Of a stretch of 11,778 bases of DNA, positions 1-6,077 are shown piece after piece. A model generated the notes under the pieces. That model was given only the letters and a program-made list of their open reading frames with translations. It ran no database searches and was not told the DNA's origin. Both the position numbers and the translations under genes were made by a program. Origin of the DNA: Oscillospiraceae bacterium. Its GTDB lineage: Bacteria > Bacillota_A > Clostridia > Oscillospirales > JAAYXM01. Numbering within the stretch: position 1 is the first letter of the stretch; every line of letters starts with the position of its first letter. The stretch is taken from contig JAFQVE010000393.1 in the NCBI GenBank assembly GCA_017408185.1, positions 1-11,778 of the forward strand, in the 5' to 3' direction.

Positions 1-65
1 GTCATTGCGGGAAGAAGTGCAAGAAGCATTGATACTGCGAGAATAACTGATAATAATCTTTTCAT
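1..65 (-). CDS. Start of a secreted protein (signal peptide only, partial)
   Basis: Only the first 21 codons lie in the window; the gene continues beyond position 1. The visible N-terminus begins MKRLLSVILAVSMLLALLPA: two basic residues, then an uninterrupted hydrophobic stretch with an Ala near the end, which is a classical Sec signal peptide. The product is therefore exported or surface-anchored. A GGAGAG ribosome binding site at 75-80 lies ten bases upstream of the ATG and touches the stop codon of the oxidoreductase gene before it, so the two genes are very probably translated from one mRNA. That suggests an extracellular role linked to the oxidoreductase, for example a solute-binding protein or glycan-active enzyme, but the mature protein is not visible and no family can be assigned. 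Confidence 0.75.
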   Translation of the reverse strand, partial: MKRLLSVILAVSMLLALLPAM

Positions 66-82
66 TGTAATACACTCTCCTT

Positions 83-1132
83 TTATTTTTCCGGATATTT
101 TATCTCAACCGTTTTTCCTGTCTTTGCAGATTCCGTCGCCGCAACGCATACTGCAACGGTGCATTCTCCGTCATGAGAAGTTGTCGGGACAGGAGTGTTG
201 TTCACTATGCAATCGGCGAAGCTTTCAAGCTCACCGCCCGTGTTGTGGTTTGCAATCTCAACTGCAAGCCTTATCGGTGTGGAATGCGTCTGCTCTGCAC
301 TTTTGAACAAAGAATCCTTGCCTGTAAGGGTTTCCTTGTATATAGTTATGTACGGGCTTGTGTTATCGCAGATAATGGTTCCCTTTGTTCCATAGAAGCA
401 TGAGCGCATTGTATAGTCGCGCTTGCACCCTATTGATACAAAAACCTTGCCGATAACATCGTTCGGGAATCTGAGAATGGAAACAACGCAGTCATTAACC
501 GGCCATTCCGTAAGGCATTTGTGGTTTGCAAATGCGCTGATTTCATACGGATCACCCGCAATCCAGCGAAGCAGGTCAACCGCATGGCAACCGCCGCCGA
601 TGTACGGCTCACGGCGCGAGTCAACGCGCCAGCTGTCAACGCCTCTTGATTCAAGATAATCGTGAGCATATTCACTTTCGACATAATACAGTTCCCCGAT
701 TTCGCCCTGCTCTATAAGCTCACGTGTCATTTTGAATGCCGGCGTATGACGGCATATCTGACCAATCATAAGGCGCTTTCCTGTGCGTTTTTCAGCCGCA
801 CGCATCTCTTCGCACTCCTCAACAGTCAATGCCATCGGCTTCTCGCAAAGAACATCTTTTCCTGCCTCAAGTGCCGCAACTGTCATTTCAACATGCAGCT
901 GGTCGGGAACACAAAGCACAACCGCCTCAATTTCCGGGTCTGCAATAAGCTCGTGCCAGTCGGCATAGCCTTTTTTTACGCTCGTGACCTTAAACGCATT
1001 TTCAACGCGCTCAGGAAGCTTATCACAAACTGCCACAAGCTCCATTTTTGAGCTTCTGTGAATAGCCTCAGCGTGAAACATTCCCATTACACTGAGACCC
1101 ACAACTCCAAACTTTACCTTTCTTTCATTCAT
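83..1132 (-). CDS. Gfo/Idh/MocA-family oxidoreductase (first paralogue)
   Basis: This 349-residue protein has the usual family length and layout: an N-terminal Rossmann domain (about 5-125) and a C-terminal alpha/beta domain. Visible marks are the glycine-rich loop GVVGLSVMG (9-17), the CEKPMALT motif with the conserved lysine K98, and GGGCHAVDLLRW (179-190) with H183 and D186. Family members oxidise or reduce sugars, inositols and related polyols with NAD(P); the substrate cannot be read from sequence. The Asp usually found four residues before the motif His is Gly here (G179). The start at 1132 is supported by an AGGAGAGA ribosome binding site. The gene is divergent from an AraC-type regulator and lies just ahead of a secreted-protein gene, suggesting a carbohydrate-responsive operon. 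It is a close paralogue of the gene at 2492-3526: residues 241-259 are identical to 240-258 there. Confidence 0.93.
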   Translation of the reverse strand: MNERKVKFGVVGLSVMGMFHAEAIHRSSKMELVAVCDKLPERVENAFKVTSVKKGYADWHELIADPEIEAVVLCVPDQLHVEMTVAALEAGKDVLCEKPMALTVEECEEMRAAEKRTGKRLMIGQICRHTPAFKMTRELIEQGEIGELYYVESEYAHDYLESRGVDSWRVDSRREPYIGGGCHAVDLLRWIAGDPYEISAFANHKCLTEWPVNDCVVSILRFPNDVIGKVFVSIGCKRDYTMRSCFYGTKGTIICDNTSPYITIYKETLTGKDSLFKSAEQTHSTPIRLAVEIANHNTGGELESFADCIVNNTPVPTTSHDGECTVAVCVAATESAKTGKTVEIKYPEK

Positions 1133-1170
1133 TATGCTCTCTCCTCTACAAGCAAAATTTTTCTATTTAT

Positions 1171-1199
1171 ATTTAATCATAAACCTCTTGCATTTTCAA
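1171..1199 (-). promoter_or_regulatory. Predicted promoter of the first oxidoreductase
   Basis: On the minus strand a TTGAAA -35 box (1199-1194) is followed after 17 bp by a weak -10 box TTAAAT (1176-1171). This would give a leader of about 30 nt. The weak -10 fits a promoter that needs an activator. It overlaps the divergent regulator promoter. Confidence 0.45.
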
Positions 1200-1216
1200 T
1201 GATACTATGTTAGAAT
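1188..1216 (+). promoter_or_regulatory. Predicted promoter of the first AraC-type regulator
   Basis: TTGCAT (1188-1193), a 17 bp spacer and TAGAAT (1211-1216), with an extended -10 TGT just upstream (1208-1210). The predicted leader is about 27 nt. One copy of the 21-bp-spaced repeat overlaps the -10 box, so binding there should repress this promoter. Confidence 0.6.
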
Positions 1217-1233
1217 AACTAAACCGAATGTTA
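1207..1233. promoter_or_regulatory. Candidate AraC operator: direct repeat ATGTTA at 21 bp spacing
   Basis: ATGTTA occurs at 1207-1212 and again at 1228-1233, exactly 21 bp apart, in the gap between the regulator and the oxidoreductase. The proximal TGTT core (1208-1211) lies 9 bp from the oxidoreductase -35 box, the same distance as in the second module. Two direct half-sites separated by two helical turns is the known arrangement for AraC-family dimers. The repeat is short, so it is convincing mainly through the match with the second module. Confidence 0.45.
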
Positions 1234-1249
1234 TATCAGAGGTGATTTT

Positions 1250-2167
1250 ATGAAATTTATGCCAAACACGGAATATTATGAGAAAACAGAGCTCAACAAC
1301 GACGATTTGAACATTTTTTTCGGCGGAAAAGAGCTTTCTATCCCCGAAGGATTTAATTTCGGCCCCTACGTCCATGATTTTTACGATTTTCACTACTGCA
1401 CAAAAGGCAACTTTGAACTGCATATAAATAACCGTCTGTTTGAAATCAAAGAAGGAATGCTGTTCGTTATTCCTCCTCTTGCCAATACACGGAAATTTTT
1501 CACTTCCCCTTCGACCTCCAGCTTATATATAACCTTGAAAGGCTCTATGCTCAAAGAATATTTCTCCGCCATCGGTTTTTCGGAAAACAATTTTGTTTTT
1601 CCTTATGAAGTTCCCAAAAGCTGCGTCGAGCTTCTTGACCAGATAATCAATCTCCTGACCACTCATATTGAAATAAGCATAGACAAGCCTGACTCTCCCA
1701 TAATACCGGAAGTTATCTCATACGGAAGCTCGTCCGATTCCTTGGCACGCCGTATGAAAAGACGAGGCTTTTTCCAGGTTCTGCTCTCCGAGCTTATGAC
1801 TGTTTACGCCGTACAATCAGACAAAACGCAAAAGCTCCCTACGCAACAGGATTACATAAACCGCGCAATAAAATATATAGAAGCTAATTACAACTACGAT
1901 ATAAACGTTGATGAGGTAGCTAAACACGTTGGTCTTAACCGAAGCTATCTTTACACACTCTTTAATAATACTCTCGATATATCTATTCAGGAATTTATCA
2001 TGCAGACGCGTATGCGTATGGCATGCTCTCTTCTGAAAAATTCCGGTACGCCGATAAAATCCATAGCTGCATCCGTACGTTATGACCCTATTTCATTTTC
2101 ACGCGCATTCAAAAAATGCATAGGAACTACACCGACGGAATACAGAAAAAAGAACAGTGTGGTGTGA
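1250..2167 (+). CDS. AraC-family transcriptional regulator (first module)
   Basis: A 305-residue cytoplasmic regulator. Residues 35-80 look like the cupin-type ligand-sensing half, with HDFYDFHYC (42-50) and a GMLFVIPP turn (69-76). The C-terminal third is a standard AraC DNA-binding domain with two helix-turn-helix units: the first around 218-240, containing VAKHVGLNRSYLYTLF, and the second around 268-292, ending in the typical FSRAFKK...G.TPTEYR signature. The ligand is presumably a sugar, by family habit and by its oxidoreductase neighbour. The ATG at 1250 follows a strong AGAGGTGA ribosome binding site. The gene is divergent from the oxidoreductase at 83-1132, with overlapping promoters and a 21-bp-spaced direct repeat between them, so autoregulation and control of the neighbour are likely. 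The GLxRSYxxTLF recognition region is shared with the second regulator. Confidence 0.93.
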   Translation: MKFMPNTEYYEKTELNNDDLNIFFGGKELSIPEGFNFGPYVHDFYDFHYCTKGNFELHINNRLFEIKEGMLFVIPPLANTRKFFTSPSTSSLYITLKGSMLKEYFSAIGFSENNFVFPYEVPKSCVELLDQIINLLTTHIEISIDKPDSPIIPEVISYGSSSDSLARRMKRRGFFQVLLSELMTVYAVQSDKTQKLPTQQDYINRAIKYIEANYNYDINVDEVAKHVGLNRSYLYTLFNNTLDISIQEFIMQTRMRMACSLLKNSGTPIKSIAASVRYDPISFSRAFKKCIGTTPTEYRKKNSVV

Positions 2168-2263
2168 AACTTACGCGAAAAACAAAAAACACGGAATCCT
2201 TACAGATGTGTCGATTCCATGCTCTATATCCTATATATATCAATAACAAACACAACGAAAAAC

Positions 2264-2291
2264 GGCTCTTTGTCAATAGTTGGGTAAAGAG
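2264..2291. repeat. Possible remnant of an ISL3-like insertion sequence end
   Basis: The stretch starts GGCTCTTTGTCAA and contains a 6 bp inverted repeat, CTCTTT (2266-2271) with AAAGAG (2286-2291). The beginning resembles, from memory, ISL3-family terminal inverted repeats. No transposase and no second end are visible in the window, so at most it is a solo end or scar. It lies in the 324-base gap between a regulator and a convergent oxidoreductase, which holds no gene. The rest of 2168-2346 is A/T-rich, with one weak hairpin (GGAATC...GATTCC). Confidence 0.22.
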
Positions 2292-2346
2292 TTAACGTGA
2301 AAGAATTAAAAATAATAAAAAGAAAAAATCTCTATAACAAACGAAG

Positions 2347-2374
2347 AAAAAGCCCAGCTTTCGCTGGACTTTTT
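2347..2374. terminator. Bidirectional intrinsic terminator
   Basis: The stem AAAAAGCCCAGC (2347-2358) pairs with GCTGGACTTTTT (2363-2374), with one mismatch and a four-base loop. It is flanked by A5 on one side and T5 on the other, so it works as a hairpin plus U-tract in both directions. It sits between the convergent AraC-type regulator and the second oxidoreductase and can end both transcripts. Confidence 0.8.
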
Positions 2375-2384
2375 CGACAGTCTG

Positions 2385-2417
2385 ACTCCCTTCGGGATTA
2401 TCTTTCCCGAAGGGAGT
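2385..2417. repeat. Perfect 13 bp inverted repeat (possible extragenic palindrome)
   Basis: ACTCCCTTCGGGA (2385-2397) and TCCCGAAGGGAGT (2405-2417) are exact reverse complements around a 7-base loop, followed by GGG and T4. It stands 10 bases beyond a complete terminator, so a second terminator seems redundant. It could be a back-up terminator, an mRNA-stabilising hairpin or one copy of a dispersed REP-like element. Confidence 0.7.
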
Positions 2418-2491
2418 GGGTTTTATCCTGTTGCTTTTACGATAACGGAAATGCCGGATTTTATAAGCTCATCATAAGATGTTTTTTTATC

Positions 2492-3526
2492 TTAATCGAT
2501 GCACGGATATTTAATTTTAACCGGGAGACCTGTTGCGCAGGACTCAACAACTGCGGAGCACACAGCAACAGTGGATGCGCCCTCCATCGGGCTGATGCCG
2601 AACGGCTCATCGTTCATAAGTGCTGTAAGGAACATCTGAAGCTCTGCGGTGGTGTTGTGATTTGCAAGCTTTACGGGAATCTGCTGAGGAATGGTGAACT
2701 TCTTATTGCCGAGCACATCCTCATCGTCGCCCGAGAACACCGTCATAAAGCTTGATGTATTGTCACAGATAATAGTGCCCTTTGTCCCGTAGAAGCAGGA
2801 GCGCATTGTATAATTTCGCTTGCAGCCGATAGAGGTGAGAACCTTTCCGTTTACATTGTTCGGGAACTTCATAACCGCGATTGAGCAGTCATCAACCGGC
2901 CAGTCGGTAAGGCACTTGCGGTTTGAAAGAGCATAAACCTCCGTCGGATTTCCCGCAATCCAGCGAAGAAGGTCTATTGCATGGCATCCTCCGCCGATGA
3001 CCGCGTGACGCTCCGGTGTTACACGCCAGTCATTTGCGCCACGGGATTTGCTGTAGTCGTGCGCATATTCGCTTTCAACAAAATACAGCTCCCCGATAAG
3101 TCCTGAGTCGATAATTTCCTTTGCTTTTGCAAAGGCAGGTGCAAAGCGAGAAACCTGACCTACCATAAGGCGGGCTTCACATCTTTTTTCTATGCGCATC
3201 ATCTCTTCGCACTCAGAGACGGTGAGCGCCATCGGCTTCTCGCACATAACATGCTTTCCCGCTTCAAGAAAAGCCTTTGTCATTTCAAGATGAAGCTGAT
3301 CCGGAGTTACAACAATAACTGCATCAACGTTCGGGTCATTGATAAAATCATGCCAATCCGGCGTCGCAACATCCGGGCGAAACTCTTCCTTTTTTTCAGC
3401 AAGCAGCTCTGTGTCAATATCACAAATACCGTAGAGATGCGCATTTCGGCTTTCGGTGACGGAGCACATATGTGCATATCCCATCCTGAGACCTATAACA
3501 GCAATATTATAAATTTCTTTTTTCAT
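2492..3526 (-). CDS. Gfo/Idh/MocA-family oxidoreductase (second paralogue)
   Basis: A 344-residue NAD(P)-dependent oxidoreductase of the same subfamily as the gene at 83-1132, including a shared 19-residue identical block (240-258). The N-terminal nucleotide loop is IGLRMGYAH (11-19), a departure from the classical GxGxxG. The CEKPMALT motif gives K97, and GGGCHAIDLLRW gives H182 and D185. As in the paralogue, the Asp usually four residues before that His is Gly (G178). The substrate is unknown; sugar or polyol chemistry is expected from the family. The ATG at 3526 is preceded by a purine-rich AAGGGAAG binding site. It is divergent from an AraC-type regulator at 3634. The two paralogues are not in tandem: each has its own regulator, so they probably respond to different inducers or act at different steps of one pathway. 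Confidence 0.93.
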   Translation of the reverse strand: MKKEIYNIAVIGLRMGYAHMCSVTESRNAHLYGICDIDTELLAEKKEEFRPDVATPDWHDFINDPNVDAVIVVTPDQLHLEMTKAFLEAGKHVMCEKPMALTVSECEEMMRIEKRCEARLMVGQVSRFAPAFAKAKEIIDSGLIGELYFVESEYAHDYSKSRGANDWRVTPERHAVIGGGCHAIDLLRWIAGNPTEVYALSNRKCLTDWPVDDCSIAVMKFPNNVNGKVLTSIGCKRNYTMRSCFYGTKGTIICDNTSSFMTVFSGDDEDVLGNKKFTIPQQIPVKLANHNTTAELQMFLTALMNDEPFGISPMEGASTVAVCSAVVESCATGLPVKIKYPCID

Positions 3527-3560
3527 TTTCTTCTTCCCTTTCTTTTCAAAATGTGATATG

Positions 3561-3589
3561 ATTGTATCATCAATTTGTTAATATAACAA
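3561..3589 (-). promoter_or_regulatory. Predicted promoter of the second oxidoreductase
   Basis: On the minus strand TTGTTA (3589-3584), a 17 bp spacer, then TACAAT (3566-3561) preceded by an extended-10 TGA. The predicted leader is about 28 nt. The -35 lies in a 15 bp palindrome, TTGTTA-ATA-TAACAA (3575-3589), and the -10 overlaps a 13 bp palindrome, ATGAT-TGT-ATCAT (3558-3570); either could be an extra protein-binding site. Confidence 0.6.
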
Positions 3590-3591
3590 GC

Positions 3592-3624
3592 TCATTTTGT
3601 TGGGAAAAATCTTCATTTTGTTGG
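3592..3624. promoter_or_regulatory. Candidate AraC operator: 12 bp direct repeat at 21 bp spacing
   Basis: TCATTTTGTTGG occurs without mismatch at 3592-3603 and 3613-3624. The copies are 21 bp apart, two turns of the helix, as for AraC half-sites. The proximal copy ends 2 bp from the oxidoreductase -35 box, the usual place for a class II activator. The distal copy overlaps the regulator gene's ribosome binding site, which suggests autorepression. I expect the product of the gene at 3634 to bind here. Confidence 0.7.
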
Positions 3625-3633
3625 AGGCGTGAA

Positions 3634-4452
3634 ATGAACAAGCTTTTTCTTCCCGAAGCCGCGCCCATCCTTTTGCGGGTTGATGCAGATAAAAACCTTG
3701 CCCCCGGTGCAACCTTCGGTCCCGTTATCCGCTCGGTATATATTTTTGAGTGCTGCACCTCCGGATACGGCTCTGTTATAATAAACGGCAGAGAGTTTCC
3801 CGTTTCTCCGGGTGATTTTTATATTCTTCTTCCGGGTGATACCGTAACGCACACCGCATCAACAACAAATCCAAGATGCGGATATTGGTGTGCTCTTGAC
3901 GGCCCGGGCATAGGCGAAGTTCCGGCAAGCTGCGGGATATCAGCTTCCAATCCGTTTGCCCCGAAAGAGTTATTCCCCGCACTCTTAAGCTGTATGGAAT
4001 CACTGTATAAAATGCGCAACGAAACAGACACAGGCAGTGAATTCCGCCGCACAGCATTTATATACACTATGCTTGGCGAGCTTTTGCGGTATGTGCAGAA
4101 AAGCGACACACACGTTCCGATACGGCGTGCAATAGGTCTTATGGAGACGCACTACAACACCGGGCTCAACGTACAGAGCCTTGCCGATTCCGTCGGGCTT
4201 GAACGGAGCTATTTTTCCACCCTGTTTAAAAACACCACGGGGCTCACTCCCCATTCATATCTGACGAAGCTTCGGATACAGCGGTTTTGCGCATTGATAA
4301 AAAGCGAGGATATTTCCATTTCGCTCGCCGCAGAATACGTTGGGCTTGACCCGCAGAATTTTGCACGGGTTTTTAAGCGGGAAACCGGAAAGACGCCATA
4401 TGAATACAAACAAACCTTATCAGTAAACAAAACTGACTCCCCCTTAAAATGA
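3634..4452 (+). CDS. AraC-family transcriptional regulator (second module)
   Basis: A 272-residue regulator. The N-terminal half (about 25-90) looks like a small cupin sensor with a PGDFYILLPGD turn (59-69). The C-terminal domain carries two helix-turn-helix units: LNVQSLADSVGLERSYFSTLF (178-198) and a second around 227-250 (DISISLAAEYVGLDPQNFARVFKR), ending in the family signature TGKTPYEYK. The frame is open further upstream, but ATG 3634 is preferred because GGAGG (3623-3627) lies six bases before it, and the upstream TTG at 3562 has no binding site. The gene is divergent from the oxidoreductase at 2492-3526 with a clear operator-like repeat between. Its own promoter is not obvious; the best candidate is an extended -10 TGTTAATAT at 3576-3584. 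The ligand is unknown. Confidence 0.92.
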   Translation: MNKLFLPEAAPILLRVDADKNLAPGATFGPVIRSVYIFECCTSGYGSVIINGREFPVSPGDFYILLPGDTVTHTASTTNPRCGYWCALDGPGIGEVPASCGISASNPFAPKELFPALLSCMESLYKMRNETDTGSEFRRTAFIYTMLGELLRYVQKSDTHVPIRRAIGLMETHYNTGLNVQSLADSVGLERSYFSTLFKNTTGLTPHSYLTKLRIQRFCALIKSEDISISLAAEYVGLDPQNFARVFKRETGKTPYEYKQTLSVNKTDSPLK

Positions 4453-4477
4453 GAAGTCAGTATATTTCCCGGAAATT

Positions 4478-4494
4478 CGAAGCGTTCGTTTTTT
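4478..4494 (+). terminator. Weak candidate terminator after the second regulator
   Basis: A short CGAA-GCG-TTCG stem (4478-4488) is followed by six T. It lies between the convergent regulator and mgtE. The stem is only 4 bp, so the call is tentative. A further 7 bp inverted repeat, ACTGACT/AGTCAGT (4432-4461), overlaps the regulator's stop codon. Confidence 0.25.
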
Positions 4495-4514
4495 AATCAC
4501 AGCTGTTTTGCGTT

Positions 4515-5864
4515 TCACAGCAATGCAGATGCGAAGGTGAAGTAGATAAGAAGCGATATTGCGTCTACAATCGTTGTGATGAACGGGCTTGCCATTACCG
4601 CAGGGTCAAAGCCTATTTTCTTTGACAAAATAGGAAGCGAGCAGCCCACAAGCTTTGCGGTAAACACCGTCACCGCAAGCGCAAGGCTTACGACAAGCGC
4701 AACAGAGGCGCCCACGCGGTCGAAGGTTATAAGCTTTACGAAATTTGCCGCGGCAAGCGTTACGCCGCTCATAACCGAAACGCGGATTTCCTTCCACAGA
4801 ACACGGAAAATATCCGAAAACTCAATTTCGTCAAGCGAGAGGCCGCGTATAACGGCAACGGATGCCTGACTTCCGGAGTTTCCGCCCGTGCCCATAAGCA
4901 TCGGGATATACGCCGCAAGCACGCTTGTTGCGGCAAGGGCATTTTCAAAATGCGTTATTATAATCCCCGTAAAGGTGGAGGAAAGCATAAGAAGCAGAAG
5001 CCACGGAATACGCGCCTTCCAAAGCTCAAATGCACTTGTTTTTAAGTATGGTTTATCGGTCGGCGTGATAGCCGCCATTTTTTCAATATCCTCAGTTGCC
5101 TCTTCGCGGATAACGTCGATAGCATCGTCAACCGTTACAATACCGACAAGCCGGTTTTCGCGGTCTACAACCGGAAGGGCGAGGAAATCATATTTTGCAA
5201 AATTATTTGCAACGTCCTCCCTGTCATCTGTTGTGTAAACAGAGATTACGTTTTCCTCCATTATATCGCTTATAAGCGCGTCATCATCCGCCATAAGAAG
5301 ACTCCGCACCGTGACAATACCTATAAGCTTTCTGTCCTTTTCCGTGACATAGCAGGTATAAACGGTTTCTTTGTCAACTCCCGAACGGCGGATGTTCTTT
5401 ATCGCCTCGCTCACCTTGAGATCCGGCTTGAAGCTGACGTATTCCATCGTCATAATGCTTCCCGCGCTGTCATCGGGGTATTTTAAGATTTCGTTTATCA
5501 TTTTGCGCATATCAGGGTCTGCCTGGCGCAAAATACGCTTAACTACGTTTGCCGGCATTTCCTCGATAATATCAACGGCATCATCGACATATAATTCATC
5601 GACAACCTCTTTAAGCTCGCTGTCTGAAAACCCGCGGATAAGGCTTTCCTGCAAGTCTGCGTCCATCTCAACAAAGGCTTCTGCCGCAAGCTCCTTTGAA
5701 AGCAATCTGAAAAGAAGCGGCATACGCTCGTGCGGCATATCGTCGAGCAGGGCGGCAATGTCTGCGGGTGCCATGGTATCAAGCACATCGCGCAGTGTTG
5801 CAAATTTGCGCTCATCTAAAAGCGCTGTTATCATTTTTTCAATCGTTACGGTGGTCTCTCCCAT
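4515..5864 (-). CDS. mgtE: MgtE magnesium channel/transporter
   Basis: A 449-residue protein, close to the length of characterised MgtE proteins. It imports Mg2+ (and some other divalent ions) across the cytoplasmic membrane as a dimer gated by cytosolic Mg2+. The domains are in the canonical order: an acidic helical N domain (about 12-133), two CBS domains (about 136-256, with GIVTVRSLL and GIVTVDDAI), a linker helix, and a five-helix membrane part from about 285. The membrane signature MGTGGNSGSQASVAVIRG (324-341) is intact. D434 in TTIVDAISLLIY corresponds, from memory, to the pore Asp432 of the Thermus protein. The ATG at 5864 has an AAAGGAGGAAAGG binding site, which is folded into a hairpin with upstream sequence. 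The gene has its own promoter and a long structured leader containing a small ORF, so translational or attenuation control is likely. Confidence 0.97.
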   Translation of the reverse strand: MGETTVTIEKMITALLDERKFATLRDVLDTMAPADIAALLDDMPHERMPLLFRLLSKELAAEAFVEMDADLQESLIRGFSDSELKEVVDELYVDDAVDIIEEMPANVVKRILRQADPDMRKMINEILKYPDDSAGSIMTMEYVSFKPDLKVSEAIKNIRRSGVDKETVYTCYVTEKDRKLIGIVTVRSLLMADDDALISDIMEENVISVYTTDDREDVANNFAKYDFLALPVVDRENRLVGIVTVDDAIDVIREEATEDIEKMAAITPTDKPYLKTSAFELWKARIPWLLLLMLSSTFTGIIITHFENALAATSVLAAYIPMLMGTGGNSGSQASVAVIRGLSLDEIEFSDIFRVLWKEIRVSVMSGVTLAAANFVKLITFDRVGASVALVVSLALAVTVFTAKLVGCSLPILSKKIGFDPAVMASPFITTIVDAISLLIYFTFASALL

Positions 5865-5867
5865 AAT

Positions 5868-5904
5868 CCTTTCCTCCTTTTATAAATTATTCAAGAAGTA
5901 AAGG
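5868..5904 (-). promoter_or_regulatory. Shine-Dalgarno-sequestering hairpin before mgtE
   Basis: In the mgtE mRNA, CCUUUACUUCUU (5904-5893) can pair with AAGGAGGAAAGG (5879-5868): 11 of 12 positions including one G-U, with one A-G mismatch and a 13-base loop. The second strand is the mgtE ribosome binding site itself, three bases before the ATG. When folded, this should block initiation, so another event must open it for expression. Function is inferred; the complementarity is read directly. Confidence 0.6.
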
Positions 5905-5920
5905 CACAAGCAAAGAAAGC

Positions 5921-5989
5921 GGGAGAAGTATATAAAAAAACTACAAGCTAAAACAACGGACGTATGACAGTCCGCAATATACTTCGCCC
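5921..5989 (-). ncRNA. Structured mgtE leader element (long stem enclosing a small hairpin)
   Basis: In RNA orientation GGGCGAAGUAUAU (5989-5977) pairs with AUAUACUUCUCCC (5933-5921): 12 of 13 positions with a single C-U mismatch. Inside it sits CGGAC (5974-5970) with GUCCG (5961-5957) around an 8-base loop, then a U-rich single-stranded part containing U7 (5940-5934). The 5' strand and inner hairpin are codons of the leader ORF, whose stop codon (5950-5948) lies inside the element, so ribosomes on that ORF would melt it. I recognised no known riboswitch here. Confidence 0.45.
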
Positions 5990-6025
5990 TTTGGATGTGC
6001 TTCTACTACTACCGCCTGCGTCCAT
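5948..6025 (-). CDS. 25-residue leader ORF upstream of mgtE
   Basis: A small ORF in the mgtE leader begins with ATG at 6025 and ends with TAG at 5948-5950. A ribosome binding site, GGCAGGTGA, places AGGTGA (6036-6031) five bases before the ATG. The peptide starts MDAGGSSRSTSK and ends IRPLF; it has five Arg, one Lys, many Ser, and no signal peptide or membrane segment. It begins about 45 nt after the predicted transcription start and ends 83 nt before mgtE. Its 3' half encodes one strand of the leader stem-loop. By analogy with the MgtL and MgtP/MgtQ leader peptides of enterobacteria, translation of this ORF could control mgtE, but no sequence similarity to them is claimed. It could also be a small protein in its own right, or a chance ORF. 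Confidence 0.5.
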   Translation of the reverse strand: MDAGGSSRSTSKGRSILRTVIRPLF

Positions 6026-6077
6026 TATTTTCACCTGCCTTTATTATTGATTTAATATATGCTTTATATCCTATAAA

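Noticed and set aside
662..1051. Plus-strand open frame of 129 codons opposite the first oxidoreductase
   Set aside because: It lies fully antisense to a gene with strong motifs and has no ribosome binding site; it is a shadow frame.
2297..2755. Plus-strand open frame of 152 codons with a GTG start
   Set aside because: It runs through the terminator and inverted repeat, then antisense through the end of the second oxidoreductase gene. It has no ribosome binding site, and its composition reflects those elements rather than a protein.
3562..3633. Longer N-terminus for the second AraC-type regulator, starting at TTG 3562
   Set aside because: There is no binding site before the TTG, the extra 24 residues would encode the operator-like repeats, and ATG 3634 has GGAGG at the right distance.
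5371..5901. Plus-strand open frame of 176 codons opposite mgtE
   Set aside because: Ser- and Ile-rich shadow of the mgtE coding strand, with no binding site or recognisable domain.
5865..6071. M-box, yybP-ykoY or other known metal riboswitch in the mgtE leader
   Set aside because: Reading the leader in the mRNA sense, I did not find their conserved core sequences. A covariance-model search would be decisive.
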